From Argentina anserina (Eukaryota > Streptophyta > Magnoliopsida > Rosales > Rosaceae), in assembly GCF_933775445.1 (NCBI RefSeq), contig NW_026089422.1:62001-126000 (forward strand): a stretch of DNA of 64,000 bases, in the 5' to 3' direction. How positions within the stretch are numbered: the first letter of the stretch is position 1; each line of letters begins with the position of its first letter. The translations under genes and the position numbers were made by a program. Shown in pieces: positions 1-10,017 of the stretch. The notes under the pieces were generated by a model. It was not told the origin of the DNA, did not search any database, and saw nothing but the letters and a program-made list of their open reading frames with translations.

Positions 1-101
1 CCATAATTGGAAACCCTTTTGTTTCTCTCTCACCCCGCCTCCCTCTTTCTCTCTCTCTCTCTCTCCCTCTCTCGGTTCCCTCTTCCCTCTGAGACTCCCT
101 T
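1..101 (+). repeat. Truncated LTR leader fragment
   Basis: This stretch matches 1971-2071 inside the complete LTR and the equivalent part of the second LTR, with two mismatches seen: CTCTCTCT versus CTCTCTGT in the CT run, and CCCTCTGAG versus CCCTCCGAG. It begins about 30 bp downstream of where the LTR TATA box would lie, so it is the start of the presumed transcribed leader. It ends abruptly at 101, where the sequence jumps into internal retroelement sequence equivalent to 6524. Anything to its left is outside the window, so it may be the end of a longer LTR. Confidence 0.85.
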
Positions 102-1018
102 ATATCGGGTTCTGTTGAAGTAATTACTAAACTTATTAGTACTACAACGGTGGGAGAAACCAATATCTTAGATGATGCACTGGGGCATTTGTGTGAGACT
201 GTATGTCATGCATTTGAGGCATGTATGAACCAGGGGGTAAAGTATATCTCAGTTGTGGTCGTGTTGGATTTTGCGTTGTAAAGTTCACCTAATTTTCATG
301 TGCCACCGTTGTGAGATAAATACCTTCTTTGTTTGAACCCCAAATTGTGGCATACCACTCATGGAAGCAAGAAGTTGTAATTAATTTTCGACGGTAAGTT
401 TTGGTGAGTGTGATGGGATGCGTGATGCGTCACTCTTGTGGTGGCGGTAGAGGTTCTCTACTGCCTTGTGCGTATATTAGTCGATCCTCTGGTGAAATAT
501 TTGAGAGTAATTCTTAATCCAAGGTGGTGTTCTGTGGTGGTTGTGAACTCAATCAGTTAAGATTTCTTTATCGTGTTGCCGATACAAATATGGTACTTGA
601 GTGGGTATCATGCACGACAACTTTTTATGGTTATAATAAGATGATCATGAAAGGAGATTTTTTTTGTTGATTGGAAGGAATGGTAGGTTCGTTATTCTAG
701 CAATGCATTGTGGTGAAGTCATGAAGGTATTGTCGTGATAAAGCACGTTTACGTGAAAACCACTATGTGTGATAAAAGTAGTAGGCATGTGTTAATCATT
801 GATTTGACTCATGTTAGATGTTGAGAGTTTTGACCATGTTTAGTGGTAGGAGCTAACTCGTGATGTGAGGATAGTCTGTCAAATCGCAAGAGAGTGGTGA
901 ACTAGACAAAAGAGGGCGTTGACGCCTCCATGCTGAAAACATCATTATGTTTCGGGAGGATGATTATATTTTGAGTAGCTCACATGCGACTATTATTGTT
1001 AGGACATGTGACAGATTG

Positions 1019-1579
1019 TCTGATGGAGGAAGTTTGAGGTAACGGAAGATAGGTTGAGAGCTTATATGCTGGATTTTAAGGTAGCTGTGAAATCATTTGA
1101 GATTGATTGAGTTCGCCTACAACGACAGTTACCATTCCAGCATCGGCATGGTACCCTATGAGGCACTAAAGGTAGACCATGTCGATCACCTATCTGTTGG
1201 GCCAAAGTTGGGTGTAGTGAGATTTGACAAGAAAGAAAAGTTGGCGGAGGTATGTTGGGCCTTTGAGATTCTCGAGAAGGTGGGAAAATTAGCCTTGCCT
1301 ACTAGCATGTCGGACGTTCACAACGTCTTCCATATTTCCATGTTGAGGAAGTATGTACCAGATGAGTCACATGTTATCGATCATAGCACCATTAAGGTGA
1401 AGGAAAATGCTACATTTTTCGTGGAGCCGGTTCGTATTCTGGATAGGTCCACAAAGAAACTTCGGAGGAAAGAAGTGGAGCTAGTCAAGGTATTGTGGAG
1501 TCACCATGATGAGGGTGATGCATCTTGGGAGCTAGAGTCGGACATGATGATCAGATATCCACAATTGTTTGCTGAGTGA
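1019..1579 (+). pseudogene. Integrase C-terminal remnant (upstream copy)
   Basis: Decayed end of a Ty3/gypsy pol polyprotein, the integrase that would insert element DNA. A first piece in one frame reads SDGGS at 1019-1033 and then, frameshifted, EDRLRAYMLDFK at about 1046-1080. An open stretch at 1097-1579 follows, with IEFAYNDSYHSSIGM, then after an apparent internal deletion FEILEKVG, DVHNVFHISMLRKYV and EPVRILDRS, and ending in VKVLWSHHDEGDASWELE and a TGA. These are the hallmark blocks of the integrase core end, the GPY/F-like region and the chromodomain-like tail of plant chromoviruses. The stretch between YEAL and VGPKLG is shortened. The open frame has no ATG start (it begins at TTG after a stop), so no functional protein is expected. 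Confidence 0.85.
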
Positions 1580-1606
1580 GTTTTAATTTCGGGACGAAAT
1601 TCCTTT

Positions 1607-1620
1607 AAGGGGGGGGTAGA
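1607..1620 (+). other. Polypurine tract
   Basis: AAGGGGGGGGTAGA lies directly before the LTR start, 28 bp after the pol stop codon. In LTR retrotransposons this RNase-H-resistant purine run primes plus-strand DNA synthesis. The preceding TTTCGGGACGAAATTCC is typical of the region between pol and the 3' LTR in plant Ty3/gypsy elements. Confidence 0.85.
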
Positions 1621-1713
1621 TTGGAATAACCCTAAATTTCAATACATTATTTGAATTAATTTGAGTTCTATAAAGACCTGAATTTCATTTTAAATGAATT
1701 TGATTTGTTTACA

Positions 1714-1902
1714 AACGTTACGAAGCGGAAACAGAAACGTTCCGAGAACGTTTAATAAGAAAACGTTACGTTTCCGAACGAATTTATCGACTTTTATTTC
1801 GTCGCTCGGTTGCTAAAACTTTCTTCACGAAAGTTGTAGAGCTCGTCGTTACGAGTTCCGGGATATGTGACGCGTTCAAATCGGACGACGTACGAAAACG
1901 TT
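1714..1902. promoter_or_regulatory. Cluster of AACGTT palindromes in U3
   Basis: The palindrome AACGTT occurs at 1714-1719, 1736-1741, 1747-1752, 1762-1767 and 1897-1902, all upstream of the TATA box. AACGTT is the T-box variant of the ACGT core recognised by plant bZIP factors (established knowledge). A regulatory role here is inferred from the density only. The same cluster is present in LTR 2 at +6423. Confidence 0.45.
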
Positions 1903-1940
1903 ATTAACGACGGAAGCTAGTTTCCGATTTTGGGAGGGGG

Positions 1941-1947
1941 TATAAAA
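1941..1947 (+). promoter_or_regulatory. TATA box of LTR 1
   Basis: TATAAAA follows a G-rich run (TGGGAGGGGG). About 30 bp downstream the sequence becomes a CT-rich leader (CTCTCT runs, 1989-2060), which resembles a plant pyrimidine patch near a transcription start. Start of transcription is predicted near 1970-1975 but not shown. Confidence 0.75.
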
Positions 1948-2252
1948 GGAAGTTTTTTTAGCTAGGGTTCCCATAATTGGAAACCCTTTTGTTTCTCTCT
2001 CACCCCGCCTCCCTCTTTCTCTCTCTCTGTCTCTCCCTCTCTCGGTTCCCTCTTCCCTCCGAGACTCCCTTCCTTCTCCTCCGAGCGTCGCTCCTCACCG
2101 CCGGCAGCTACGACCTCACCACCACGACGCGACCTCCCCACGAGCAAGGCGCGGTCACCAGCGACGCCGTGAGGCTCGGCGTGACTCTCGGATGCAAACG
2201 CAGGCGGTCCGAACCAACCAAGGAACTTCAACGACTTCAATTCGTGTTTTAG

Positions 2253-3011
2253 GTAAGGGTTTTGGTTAGTTCAATTGTTGGATTGCTTGATGATGTAATT
2301 GTGAATGCTTTGGGGAAGTTTTGAAGTAGATCGGAGAGGGGGAGCGGAGGAGAAGAAGGAGGAGATACCGCCGCCTAGAGGCGGCGCGTGAGGAGGCTAG
2401 GGATAGCCTAGGGGTAGTCGGAGGCCGTAGAAAGGTAGAGGAGGAGGAGGCGGAGAGTTTGGGCACGGCGGTGGCGTGACACGCGCCGTTGGTGGCGTCG
2501 GCGAGTGAGCCCCACGCGCCGCCACGTGCGGCGGTGTGAACAGTTTTGACAGAAGGGTATTTTGGTAATTTAAAGTGTACGGTAAATGTAAATTTTATTT
2601 ACGTACGGTAAATGTAATTAAATTTTACCTACGGTAAATGTAAATATAAATTACTTTCAGTAAATGTAAAAAGTAATTTGTAAAAGGGTAATTTAGTAAA
2701 TTTTATTTACTGGGATTGTATTTACATTTAAACAGTACGTATACGTATATAATATTTATACGTACAGAAATCCGTATATAATATTTATACGTACAGAAAT
2801 CCGTATATAATATTTATACGTACAGAAATACGTATATAATATTTATACGTACAGGAATACGTATTAATGGTATATTTGTACAGTAACCGTGAATAGTAAC
2901 AGTGAACAGTAACTTCGTAAAACCGAAAATTGCTGAACAGTATCCGATTATTACTGTTTCGGCATTTAAAGGTTTACGAAACGATTCTAAATTCTTTCTT
3001 ATCTTTTCAAG
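2253..3011 (+). other. Possible leader intron inside LTR 1
   Basis: AG|GTAAGG at 2251-2258 is a consensus plant splice donor, and the pyrimidine-rich TTCTTTCTTATCTTTTCAAG ending at 3011 is a good acceptor. A second donor, AAG|GTGAGT, lies at 3074-3082 and would leave a 65-bp exon (3012-3076). The candidate intron holds GC-rich sequence with a CACGTG G-box (2523-2528) and then AT-rich sequence with the 29-bp repeats. The signals are visible; splicing itself is inference. Confidence 0.35.
2744..2859 (+). repeat. 29-bp tandem repeat in LTR 1 (4 copies)
   Basis: Four head-to-tail copies of a 29-bp unit starting CGTATATAATATTTATACG begin at 2744, 2773, 2802 and 2831. The last two vary slightly (CAGAAATA and CAGGAATA). 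LTR 2 has three copies. The one-unit difference fully accounts for the 29-bp length difference between the two LTRs, so it probably arose by slippage or recombination after or during insertion. Confidence 0.95.
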
Positions 3012-3210
3012 GTGATCGTTAAATCGAGGAAATGAATTATCTTCGGGAATTGTGGAATTACGCACAAGTCAATAAGGTGAGTAAAATCTCACGTATTTAC
3101 GAATCTACCCTCGCGGTGATTCAATATTTTGCAAGGGTATTTAATAATGAATTACGAACATGTATACAATATAGTGGACTACATATATACTGTATAAATG
3201 GTAATAAGTA

Positions 3211-3223
3211 TATATATATATAT
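3211..3223. repeat. Short TA microsatellite in LTR 1
   Basis: A run of alternating TA lies within an AT-rich part of the LTR leader (3030-3560). The equivalent run is present in LTR 2. This AT-rich stretch has no supportable gene; small open frames in it are on both strands and lack coding character. Confidence 0.7.
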
Positions 3224-3623
3224 AGTTCATTATGTTATGTACTGTTATTAATTCATTAGAAAAGGTCATTTCAATGACGAGAAATTGTGTATTGAGCATG
3301 TGTTTGTGAAATATGACATGTATAGGATATAGTAAACTATATATATTGTATAAATGGTAAATAAGTACGAATATATATAGTTTTCTATATAATATACTGT
3401 TATGAGTTTTATTACGATTATATCGAGCATAATTTTGAAACGTACAATATGATGTGTGATTATTGTACGTGAGTTTAACATTTAGTTTGTTAAAAAGTTA
3501 ATTTGTCTTTGGACGTGATTTAGTACAATATGATGTGAGATTATTGTACATGTTTGGCAAGTCGGAACCTAGCCTTGGCCGGGCGAAAGTTACGATACAG
3601 TTAGAGCTCTAGTCTGTCAGCCA

Positions 3624-3809
3624 TAGTACTTCATGTGAGGTAACGGGTGGTTATCTACTCATGAGTACTCAGATTGTTTTGGATGTTGGGTAGCGGGTGG
3701 TTACCCAATATCAGCGTAGTACTGCATGTGAGGTAACGGGTGGTTATCTGCTCATGGGTACTCAGATTGTTTTGGATGTTGGGTAGCGGGTGGCTATCCA
3801 ATATCAGCG
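3624..3809 (+). repeat. 93-bp tandem duplication in LTR 1
   Basis: Two copies of a 93-bp unit start at TAGTACTTCATGTGAGG (3624) and TAGTACTGCATGTGAGG (3717). They share GGTAACGGGTGG and GTTGGGTAGCGGGTGG motifs and differ at a few bases. The same pair is at 10018-10203 in LTR 2, so the duplication predates the insertion. Confidence 0.9.
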
Positions 3810-4438
3810 GTGTATTACGAGAGGGGTAACAGATGTGTACCAGCGTTCTTGGTACCCGTATTATAAATGCATTGGGTAACCAGAAGGGTTACTTAATTTT
3901 CTCATGAGCGTTTCATTTCATATTCTTTGGGACAACCAGATGGGCTGTCCATTGACTCATGAGGGCATTTATATTTGTTGTTTTGTGATCTTTCGTATAA
4001 TTTGATATGCGAATTATATTTTGATTTTACTCATACGAGCTATAAGCTTACCGGGTTTGTGTTTACAATCCCGGTGCACCAATTCGATGGTGTAGGGGAT
4101 AATTCCGCAGGTGCTGATTAGTGGAGGTTGAGTGACGACTACAGAGGCTCGAAGTCGTTCATATCCTACTTGCGGTGAGGTTTTTAGTGTGGATTTGTGT
4201 GTGAGAATTTGTGAAATTTTATTTGTGAGATTTGCGAGTGATTTGTGAGGATTATTACATTTCCATTTATGTATGGATTATAAATTCGGGTTGTAATAAT
4301 TGGTTGTCTGAGTTGTATTGAGAACTCAGAATTGATCCGCTGTTACACTTTAATGATTTCGTTTTATTGAGATTATTTTGTGTTTAACGACTTTAGAATT
4401 TTGAGTTTTTAAGCTCGAAATTTTAGGGTCGTTACAGT

Positions 4439-4451
4439 TGGTATCAGAGCC
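4439..4451 (+). other. Primer binding site (initiator tRNA-Met type)
   Basis: TGGTATCAGAGCC lies two bases after the LTR end. It is complementary to the 3' end of plant initiator tRNA-Met, the usual primer for minus-strand synthesis in plant Ty3/gypsy elements. No equivalent follows LTR 2 at 10831, where satellite begins, which marks LTR 2 as the terminal 3' LTR. Confidence 0.92.
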
Positions 4452-4732
4452 TAAGTGCGTATTTGGCGATTATCTATTCCATCCGGGAGCGATGATCCGA
4501 CTGCAGGCGGGCACCCATCACATGCTCCTCGGTATTGATATGTTGTCGGGTACGCGAGAGTGTTAGGAGCCATACCTTATGGTTTGGTCCTATAGGGAGT
4601 ATTGTGACGATACTCTGATGATTCACCTTCTTCTGAAATTCCACGATTGATATTGGTTGGACCATTTTGTCGAAATCGAGCCTTCAGATGTATGACTGAG
4701 TGCTAATTGTTGAATGGCGATGAATTTGGAAA

Positions 4733-5042
4733 AAGGGCCGTGAACAGGGCCGAGGACGGACGAGAGGTCGCAGCCGAGGTAGGGTTGCAGGCCGAGTCCG
4801 CAATGTGGAGAACTTTTAGGAGGAGGCTATTCCACGGGCAGAACAGGTTGACCCTGCTGCTGTCGTTAGAGACGACGATAGTTGTGTGTTAAGTTGATCA
4901 AGGACTTTAATCGTCTGTCAACGTCTTATTTCATAGAGGCCTGGATCATATGGTAGTGGACCACTGGATCGAGGGCATCATAATCTATTTTGAGATGATT
5001 GAGTACCCTGAGAGAGAAGAAGATGATATCGACACTTATTAG
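4733..5042 (+). pseudogene. gag remnant
   Basis: Decayed start of the capsid polyprotein. In the frame from 4733 an arginine/glycine-rich stretch (GREQGRGRTRGRSRGR) runs to a TAG at 4817, resembling the basic N-terminus of chromovirus Gag. In another frame, 4938-5042 reads DHWIEGIIIYFEMIEYPE, which resembles the conserved Gag segment that starts the capsid-like domain in this group, and it ends at TAG 5040-5042. The rest of gag, including a CCHC zinc knuckle, is missing: protease-like sequence begins immediately after. No protein is expected. Assignment is by motif resemblance only. Confidence 0.65.
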
Positions 5043-5340
5043 TGATAGTTCGGTAGAGGAGATGGTAGGATTGACTCCTACATCTATGAGAAACTCTTTA
5101 TGTGTCACTTCGCATTTGGAGTGTTCCTCGAATTTGAGACAATGAAAGGCTTGTCCTATTGTGATTGGAAGTGGAGAGTTCTCTGCTTATTTGATCGTGA
5201 TTCCGGATCACACCTATGATGTGATCATAGGAATTGATTGGTTGAGTACGCAGTACACGGTGATTGATTGTTTTGACATGGTGGGTTCATTCGTAGACCC
5301 AGGAAACCAGAGTTTCGTATCTTTGACTCGAGGCGGATAA
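5023..5340 (+). pseudogene. Retropepsin (aspartic protease) remnant
   Basis: One frame from about 5023 reads through an in-frame TGA at 5143 to a TAA at 5338. It carries EEMVGLTPTS, then after the stop KACPIVIGSGEFSAYLIV and YDVIIGIDWLSTQYTVIDCF, a close match in pattern to the C-terminal half of Ty3/gypsy protease (the hydrophobic-ILGMDWL-type block and the following IDCF). The N-terminal catalytic D(T/S)G motif is not visible. The fragment overlaps the end of the gag remnant in a different frame, consistent with a deletion that joined them. Confidence 0.8.
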
Positions 5341-5382
5341 TGTCATGAGAGTTTGAGTCATGGCATATGTTGAGTATGTGGA

Positions 5383-5709
5383 TCTGAAGTAGCTATCACA
5401 GACATCGTTGTGATATCAGAGTAAAGTGAGATGTTTCAGGAGATACTGTGTTATAGCCCCTATAACGAAGACGCCGTATGGATGGGACAAATGAATTCAA
5501 AGACTTAATGACTAGTGCGATCAGCTTAGAGAGGCTACAATACTCTCTGAGTTTGACATGCGATCCAAATACTGGAATGCTAACAGGTTTGAGTATATAG
5601 TTCCTATCAGGGCAGAGAACTATCAAGGAGTCTTGAATGAGAGCGTTGACCCTATATTGAGGGATGTTCAGTGTTTAAATGTTAAGGACTAGATTTTAGT
5701 TATGCAACT
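5383..5709 (+). pseudogene. Reverse transcriptase remnant, heavily deleted
   Basis: A protease-RT linker-like piece at 5383-5445 (SEVAITDIVVISE, stop, SEMFQEI) is followed in another frame from 5453 by IAPITKTPYGWDK, two stops, then DQLREATILSEFDMRSKYWN. The latter resembles the RT palm segment normally reading DQL-x-ATVFSKIDLRSGY. Further on, VNESVDPILRDV-like sequence precedes a position that could correspond to the catalytic box, but there a TAG interrupts it (KD-stop-ILVM, near 5686-5700). Most of the RT fingers and palm are deleted. I infer loss of function. Confidence 0.65.
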
Positions 5710-7441
5710 AATCTAAGTTGAAGCCTAACAAGGTTGAGATATTATGTTCAGGTAAGAGGTGTGTAGACCATAGGTTGGAGGTGGTTAACGAAAATTTTCG
5801 TGACTAGCATCTCTAATGCTATTGGTAACAGAGTGGTAGGGCGTATGATACGTCCATAAAGTGGTAATACAATTATTGAATTGAGATTCACATTTTGTCG
5901 ACGTGACATTCCAAACTTATTTTGGTTCGGCTATAGACAATTGATGTTACGCATTGTTCTTGGCTGAGCAAGAAATATAAGGTGATAGAGAAATCTCAAG
6001 GTGGCGATATGAATTAATTATTTGCTAGATGAGCATTTAAATGAGAACGCTGGTCTTTCAGGATTTAATTATTTTGGTGTTGGGGATTGGAACTTCACAA
6101 TGCCACAGGTCCAAATGAGACGCAATGGCGGTGAAGTAACTCTATTGAAGGTAAGGTATGAGATGACCTTAGCTTAATGATGTTTTAACGAATTGGTCGT
6201 GACAAGTACCTTCTAACTGGTAAAGAAATGGTTGAGGACAAAATTTTCTTTTCAAGTGCAAGTGGCGTTAATGTTGGAGACTTAGAGGTTCTTTTCCTCT
6301 ATGCATCAGATTGTTTATTGTTGGATAAGGAGAAGTTGACTGAAGTGTTCAACAAGGGATAAATTTTACAATAAAGAGTACCCAATTATATTACTACTTG
6401 CAGAGAAGTTATTTTGGCCGAATGCGTTGGCCATGAGAGTTCTTAATGAAAGTAAAGAAACAACTGTTTAGAGTGGTGGTATAGCGATCATTTTGGGTTA
6501 GTTTTGAGGAGATGGTGTACCTAATATCGGGTTCTGTTGAAGTAATTACTAAACTTATTAGTACTACAACGGTGGGAGAAACCAATATCTTAGATGATGC
6601 ACTGGGGCATTTGTGTGAGACTGTATGTCATGCATTTGAGGCATGTATGAACCAGGGGGTAAAGTATATCTCAGTTGTGGTCGTGTTGGATTTTGCGCTG
6701 TAAAGTTCACCTAATTTTCATGTGCCACCGTTGTGAGATAAATACCTTCTTTGTTTGAACCCCAAATTGTGGCATACCACTCATGGAAGCAAGAAGTTGT
6801 AATTAATTTTCGACGGTAAGTTTTGGTGAGTGTGATGGGATGCGTGATGCGTCACTCTTGTGGTGGCGGTAGAGGTTCTCTACTGCCTTGTGCGTATATT
6901 AGTCGATCCTCTGGTGAAATATTTGAGAGTAATTCTTAATCCAAGGTGGTGTTCTGTGGTGGTTGTGAACTCAATGAGTTAAGATTTCTTTATCGTGTTG
7001 CCGATACAAATATGGTACTTGAGTGGGTATCATGCACGACAACTTTTTATGGTTATAATAAGATGATCATGAAAGGAGATTTTTTTTTGTTGATTGGAAG
7101 GAATGGTAGGTTCGTTATTCTAGCAATGCATTGTGGTGAAGTCATGAAGGTATTGTCGTGATAAAGCACGTTTACGTGAAAACCACTATGTGTGATGAAA
7201 GTAGTAGGCATGTGTTAATCATTGATTTGACTCATGTTAGATGTTGAGAGTTTTGACCATGTTTAGTGGTAGGAGCTAACTCGTGATGTGAGGATAGTCT
7301 GTCAAATCGCAAGAGAGTGGTGAACTAGACAAAAGAGGGCGTTGACGCCTCCATGCTGAAAACATCATTATGTTTCGGGAGGATGATTATATTTTGAGTA
7401 GCTCACATGCGACTATTATTGTTAGGACATGTGACAGATTG
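5710..7441 (+). other. Degenerate internal retroelement sequence, no recognised motif
   Basis: By position this should correspond to RNase H and the N-terminal and core parts of integrase, but I cannot identify a convincing motif in any frame. A 63-codon open frame at 6512-6703 (starts MVYLISGSVEVITKL) and a 71-codon one at 6946-7161 are not recognised; the second is broken in the upstream duplicate by a one-base change in a T run. From 6524 onward the sequence is duplicated at 102-1018. I see no sign of a captured host gene. Confidence 0.6.
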
Positions 7442-8002
7442 TCTGATGGAGGAAGTTTGAGGTAACGGAAGATAGGTTGAGAGCTTATATGCTGGATTTT
7501 AAGGTAGCTGTGAAATCATTTGAGATTGATTGAGTTCGCCTACAACGACAGTTACCATTCCAGCATCGGCATGGTACCCTATGAGGCACTAAAGGTAGAC
7601 CATGTCGATCACCTATCTGTTGGGCCAAAGTTGGGTGTAGTGAGATTTGACAAGAAAGAAAAGTTGGCGGAGGTATGTTGGGCCTTTGAGATTCTCGAGA
7701 AGGTGGGAAAATTAGCCTTGCCTACTAGCATGTCGGACGTTCACAACGTCTTCCATATTTCCATGTTGAGGAAGTATGTACCAGATGAGTCACATGTTAT
7801 CGATCATAGCACCATTAAGGTGAAGGAAAATGCTACATTTTTCGTGGAGCCGGTTCGTATTCTGGATAGGTCCACAAAGAAACTTCGGAGGAAAGAAGTG
7901 GAGCTAGTCAAGGTATTGTGGAGTCACCATGATGAGGGTGATGCATCTTGGGAGCTAGAGTCGGACATGATGATCAGATATCCACAATTGTTTGCTGAGT
8001 GA
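7442..8002 (+). pseudogene. Integrase C-terminal remnant (complete element)
   Basis: Same structure as the remnant at 1019-1579: an SDGGS piece, a frameshifted EDRLRAYMLDFK piece, then a 160-codon open stretch at 7520-8002 whose predicted protein is identical to that of the upstream copy. It ends with the chromodomain-like VKVLWSHHDEG...WELE tail and TGA, 27 bp before the polypurine tract. The shared internal deletion and missing start show that the decay occurred before the duplication, not after. Confidence 0.85.
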
Positions 8003-8029
8003 GTTTTAATTTCGGGACGAAATTCCTTT

Positions 8030-8043
8030 AAGGGGGGGGTAGA
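8030..8043 (+). other. Polypurine tract of complete element
   Basis: AAGGGGGGGGTAGA immediately precedes the LTR start, identical to the copy before LTR 1. It is the expected plus-strand primer site. Confidence 0.87.
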
Positions 8044-8363
8044 TTGGAATAACCCTAAATTTCAATACATTATTTGAATTAATTTGAGTTCTATAAAGAC
8101 CTGAATTTCATTTTAAATGAATTTGATTTGTTTACAAACGTTACGAAGCGGAAACAGAAACGTTCCGAGAACGTTTAATAAGAAAACGTTACGTTTCCGA
8201 ACGAATTTATCGACTTTTATTTCGTCGCTCGGTTGCTAAAACTTTCTTCACGAAAGTTGTAGAGCTCGTCGTTACGAGTTCCGGGATATGTGACGCGTTC
8301 AAATCGGACGACGTACGAAAACGTTATTAACGACGGAAGCTAGTTTCCGATTTTGGGAGGGGG

Positions 8364-8370
8364 TATAAAA
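8364..8370 (+). promoter_or_regulatory. TATA box of LTR 2
   Basis: TATAAAA in the same context as in LTR 1. If active, this outward-facing promoter would transcribe rightward out of the LTR and into the satellite array. Confidence 0.7.
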
Positions 8371-9166
8371 GGAAGTTTTTTTAGCTAGGGTTCCCATAAT
8401 TGGAAACCCTTTTGTTTCTCTCTCACCCCGCCTCCCTCTTTCTCTCTCTCTGTCTCTCCCTCTCTCGGTTCCCTCTTCCCTCCGAGACTCCCTTCCTTCT
8501 CCTCCGAGCGTCGCTCCTCACCGCCGGCAGCTACGACCTCACCACCACGACGCGACCTCCCCACGAGCAAGGCGCGGTCACCAGCGACGCCGTGAGGCTC
8601 GGCGTGACTCTCGGATGCAAACGCAGGCGGTCCGAACCAACCAAGGAACTTCAACGACTTCAATTCGTGTTTTAGGTAAGGGTTTTGGTTAGTTCAATTG
8701 TTGGATTGCTTGATGATGTAATTGTGAATGCTTTGGGGAAGTTTTGAAGTAGATCGGAGAGGGGGAGCGGAGGAGAAGAAGGAGGAGATACCGCCGCCTA
8801 GAGGCGGCGCGTGAGGAGGCTAGGGATAGCCTAGGGGTAGTCGGAGGCCGTAGAAAGGTAGAGGAGGAGGAGGCGGAGAGTTTGGGCACGGCGGTGGCGT
8901 GACACGCGCCGTTGGTGGCGTCGGCGAGTGAGCCCCACGCGCCGCCACGTGCGGCGGTGTGAACAGTTTTGACAGAAGGGTATTTTGGTAATTTAAAGTG
9001 TACGGTAAATGTAAATTTTATTTACGTACGGTAAATGTAATTAAATTTTACCTACGGTAAATGTAAATATAAATTACTTTCAGTAAATGTAAAAAGTAAT
9101 TTGTAAAAGGGTAATTTAGTAAATTTTATTTACTGGGATTGTATTTACATTTAAACAGTACGTATA

Positions 9167-9253
9167 CGTATATAATATTTATACGTACAGAAATCCGTAT
9201 ATAATATTTATACGTACAGAAATACGTATATAATATTTATACGTACAGGAATA
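9167..9253 (+). repeat. 29-bp tandem repeat in LTR 2 (3 copies)
   Basis: Copies start at 9167, 9196 and 9225, one fewer than in LTR 1. This is the only length difference between the LTRs. Confidence 0.95.
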
Positions 9254-10017
9254 CGTATTAATGGTATATTTGTACAGTAACCGTGAATAGTAACAGTGAA
9301 CAGTAACTTCGTAAAACCGAAAATTGCTGAACAGTATCCGATTATTACTGTTTCGGCATTTAAAGGTTTACGAAACGATTCTAAATTCTTTCTTATCTTT
9401 TCAAGGTGATCGTTAAATCGAGGAAATGAATTATCTTCGGGAATTGTGGAATTACGCACAAGTCAATAAGGTGAGTAAAATCTCACGTATTTACGAATCT
9501 ACCCTCGCGGTGATTCAATATTTTGCAAGGGTATTTAATAATGAATTACGAACATGTATACAATATAGTGGACTACATATATACTGTATAAATGGTAATA
9601 AGTATATATATATATATAGTTCATTATGTTATGTACTGTTATTAATTCATTAGAAAAGGTCATTTCAATGACGAGAAATTGTGTATTGAGCATGTGTTTG
9701 TGAAATATGACATGTATAGGATATAGTAAACTATATATATTGTATAAATGGTAAATAAGTACGAATATATATAGTTTTCTATATAATATACTGTTATGAG
9801 TTTTATTACGATTATATCGAGCATAATTTTGAAACGTACAATATGATGTGTGATTATTGTACGTGAGTTTAACATTTAGTTTGTTAAAAAGTTAATTTGT
9901 CTTTGGACGTGATTTAGTACAATATGATGTGAGATTATTGTACATGTTTGGCAAGTCGGAACCTAGCCTTGGCCGGGCGAAAGTTACGATACAGTTAGAG
10001 CTCTAGTCTGTCAGCCA

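Larger units (their letters stand above)
102..1621 (+). mobile_element. Partial internal region of upstream Ty3/gypsy copy
   Basis: This 1.5 kb segment is nearly identical to 6524-8044. Differences noticed are single bases near 276, 555 and 775 and one base in a T run near 658-665. It holds the decayed 3' end of pol (integrase remnant from about 1019) and a polypurine tract, and it shares the LTR at 1622. It lacks the primer binding site, gag, protease and reverse transcriptase remnants found at 4437-6523 in the other copy, because an LTR fragment is fused straight onto it at 101/102. Between 102 and about 1018 I see no recognisable coding motif; the equivalent of the reading frame at 6512-6703 is present without its start. 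Confidence 0.85.
1622..4436 (+). mobile_element. LTR 1 (shared), Ty3/gypsy chromovirus-like
   Basis: A 2,815-bp LTR bounded by TGGAATAACCC at the left and GGGTCGTTACA at the right, which are imperfect inverted ends of the usual TG...CA form. It is flanked on the left by a polypurine tract and on the right by a primer binding site, so it serves as 3' LTR for the upstream partial copy and 5' LTR for the downstream element. Comparison with 8045-10830 shows one 29-bp unit more here and one base change near the right end (TTTTAGGG versus TTTTGGGG); other changes may have escaped a manual reading. A TATA box sits 320 bp in, giving a short U3 (about 350 bp) and an unusually long leader portion of about 2.4 kb. 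Confidence 0.93.
4437..8044 (+). mobile_element. Internal region of complete element, decayed gag-pol
   Basis: This 3.6 kb region between the LTRs is much shorter than the roughly 6-7 kb expected of a full chromovirus internal region. Recognisable remnants appear in the normal order gag, protease, reverse transcriptase and integrase, each interrupted by stops, frameshifts and large deletions. The element as a whole (1622-10830, 9,209 bp) has the LTRs, primer binding site and polypurine tract needed for mobilisation in trans but no coding capacity. The pattern resembles a LARD (large retrotransposon derivative). Confidence 0.9.

Noticed and set aside
1962..2466. Open frames on both strands in the LTR leader (1977-2252 plus, 1962-2240 minus, 2266-2466 minus; repeated in LTR 2)
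   Set aside because: Low-complexity CT-rich and GC-rich sequence is open in both directions at once. Conservation between LTRs only reflects the recent duplication, and no protein family is recognisable.
2814..3481. Small open frames in the AT-rich LTR leader
   Set aside because: Composition-driven, overlapping on both strands, with no domain and no start context worth noting.
4437..4455. tRNA gene at the LTR end
   Set aside because: Only the complement of a tRNA 3' end is present, as expected of a primer binding site; no cloverleaf follows.
6512..7161. Possible captured host gene in the internal region
   Set aside because: Short open frames at 6512-6703 and 6946-7161 show no recognisable domain, and the second is lost in the duplicate copy by a single-base change in a T run, so no coding constraint is evident.
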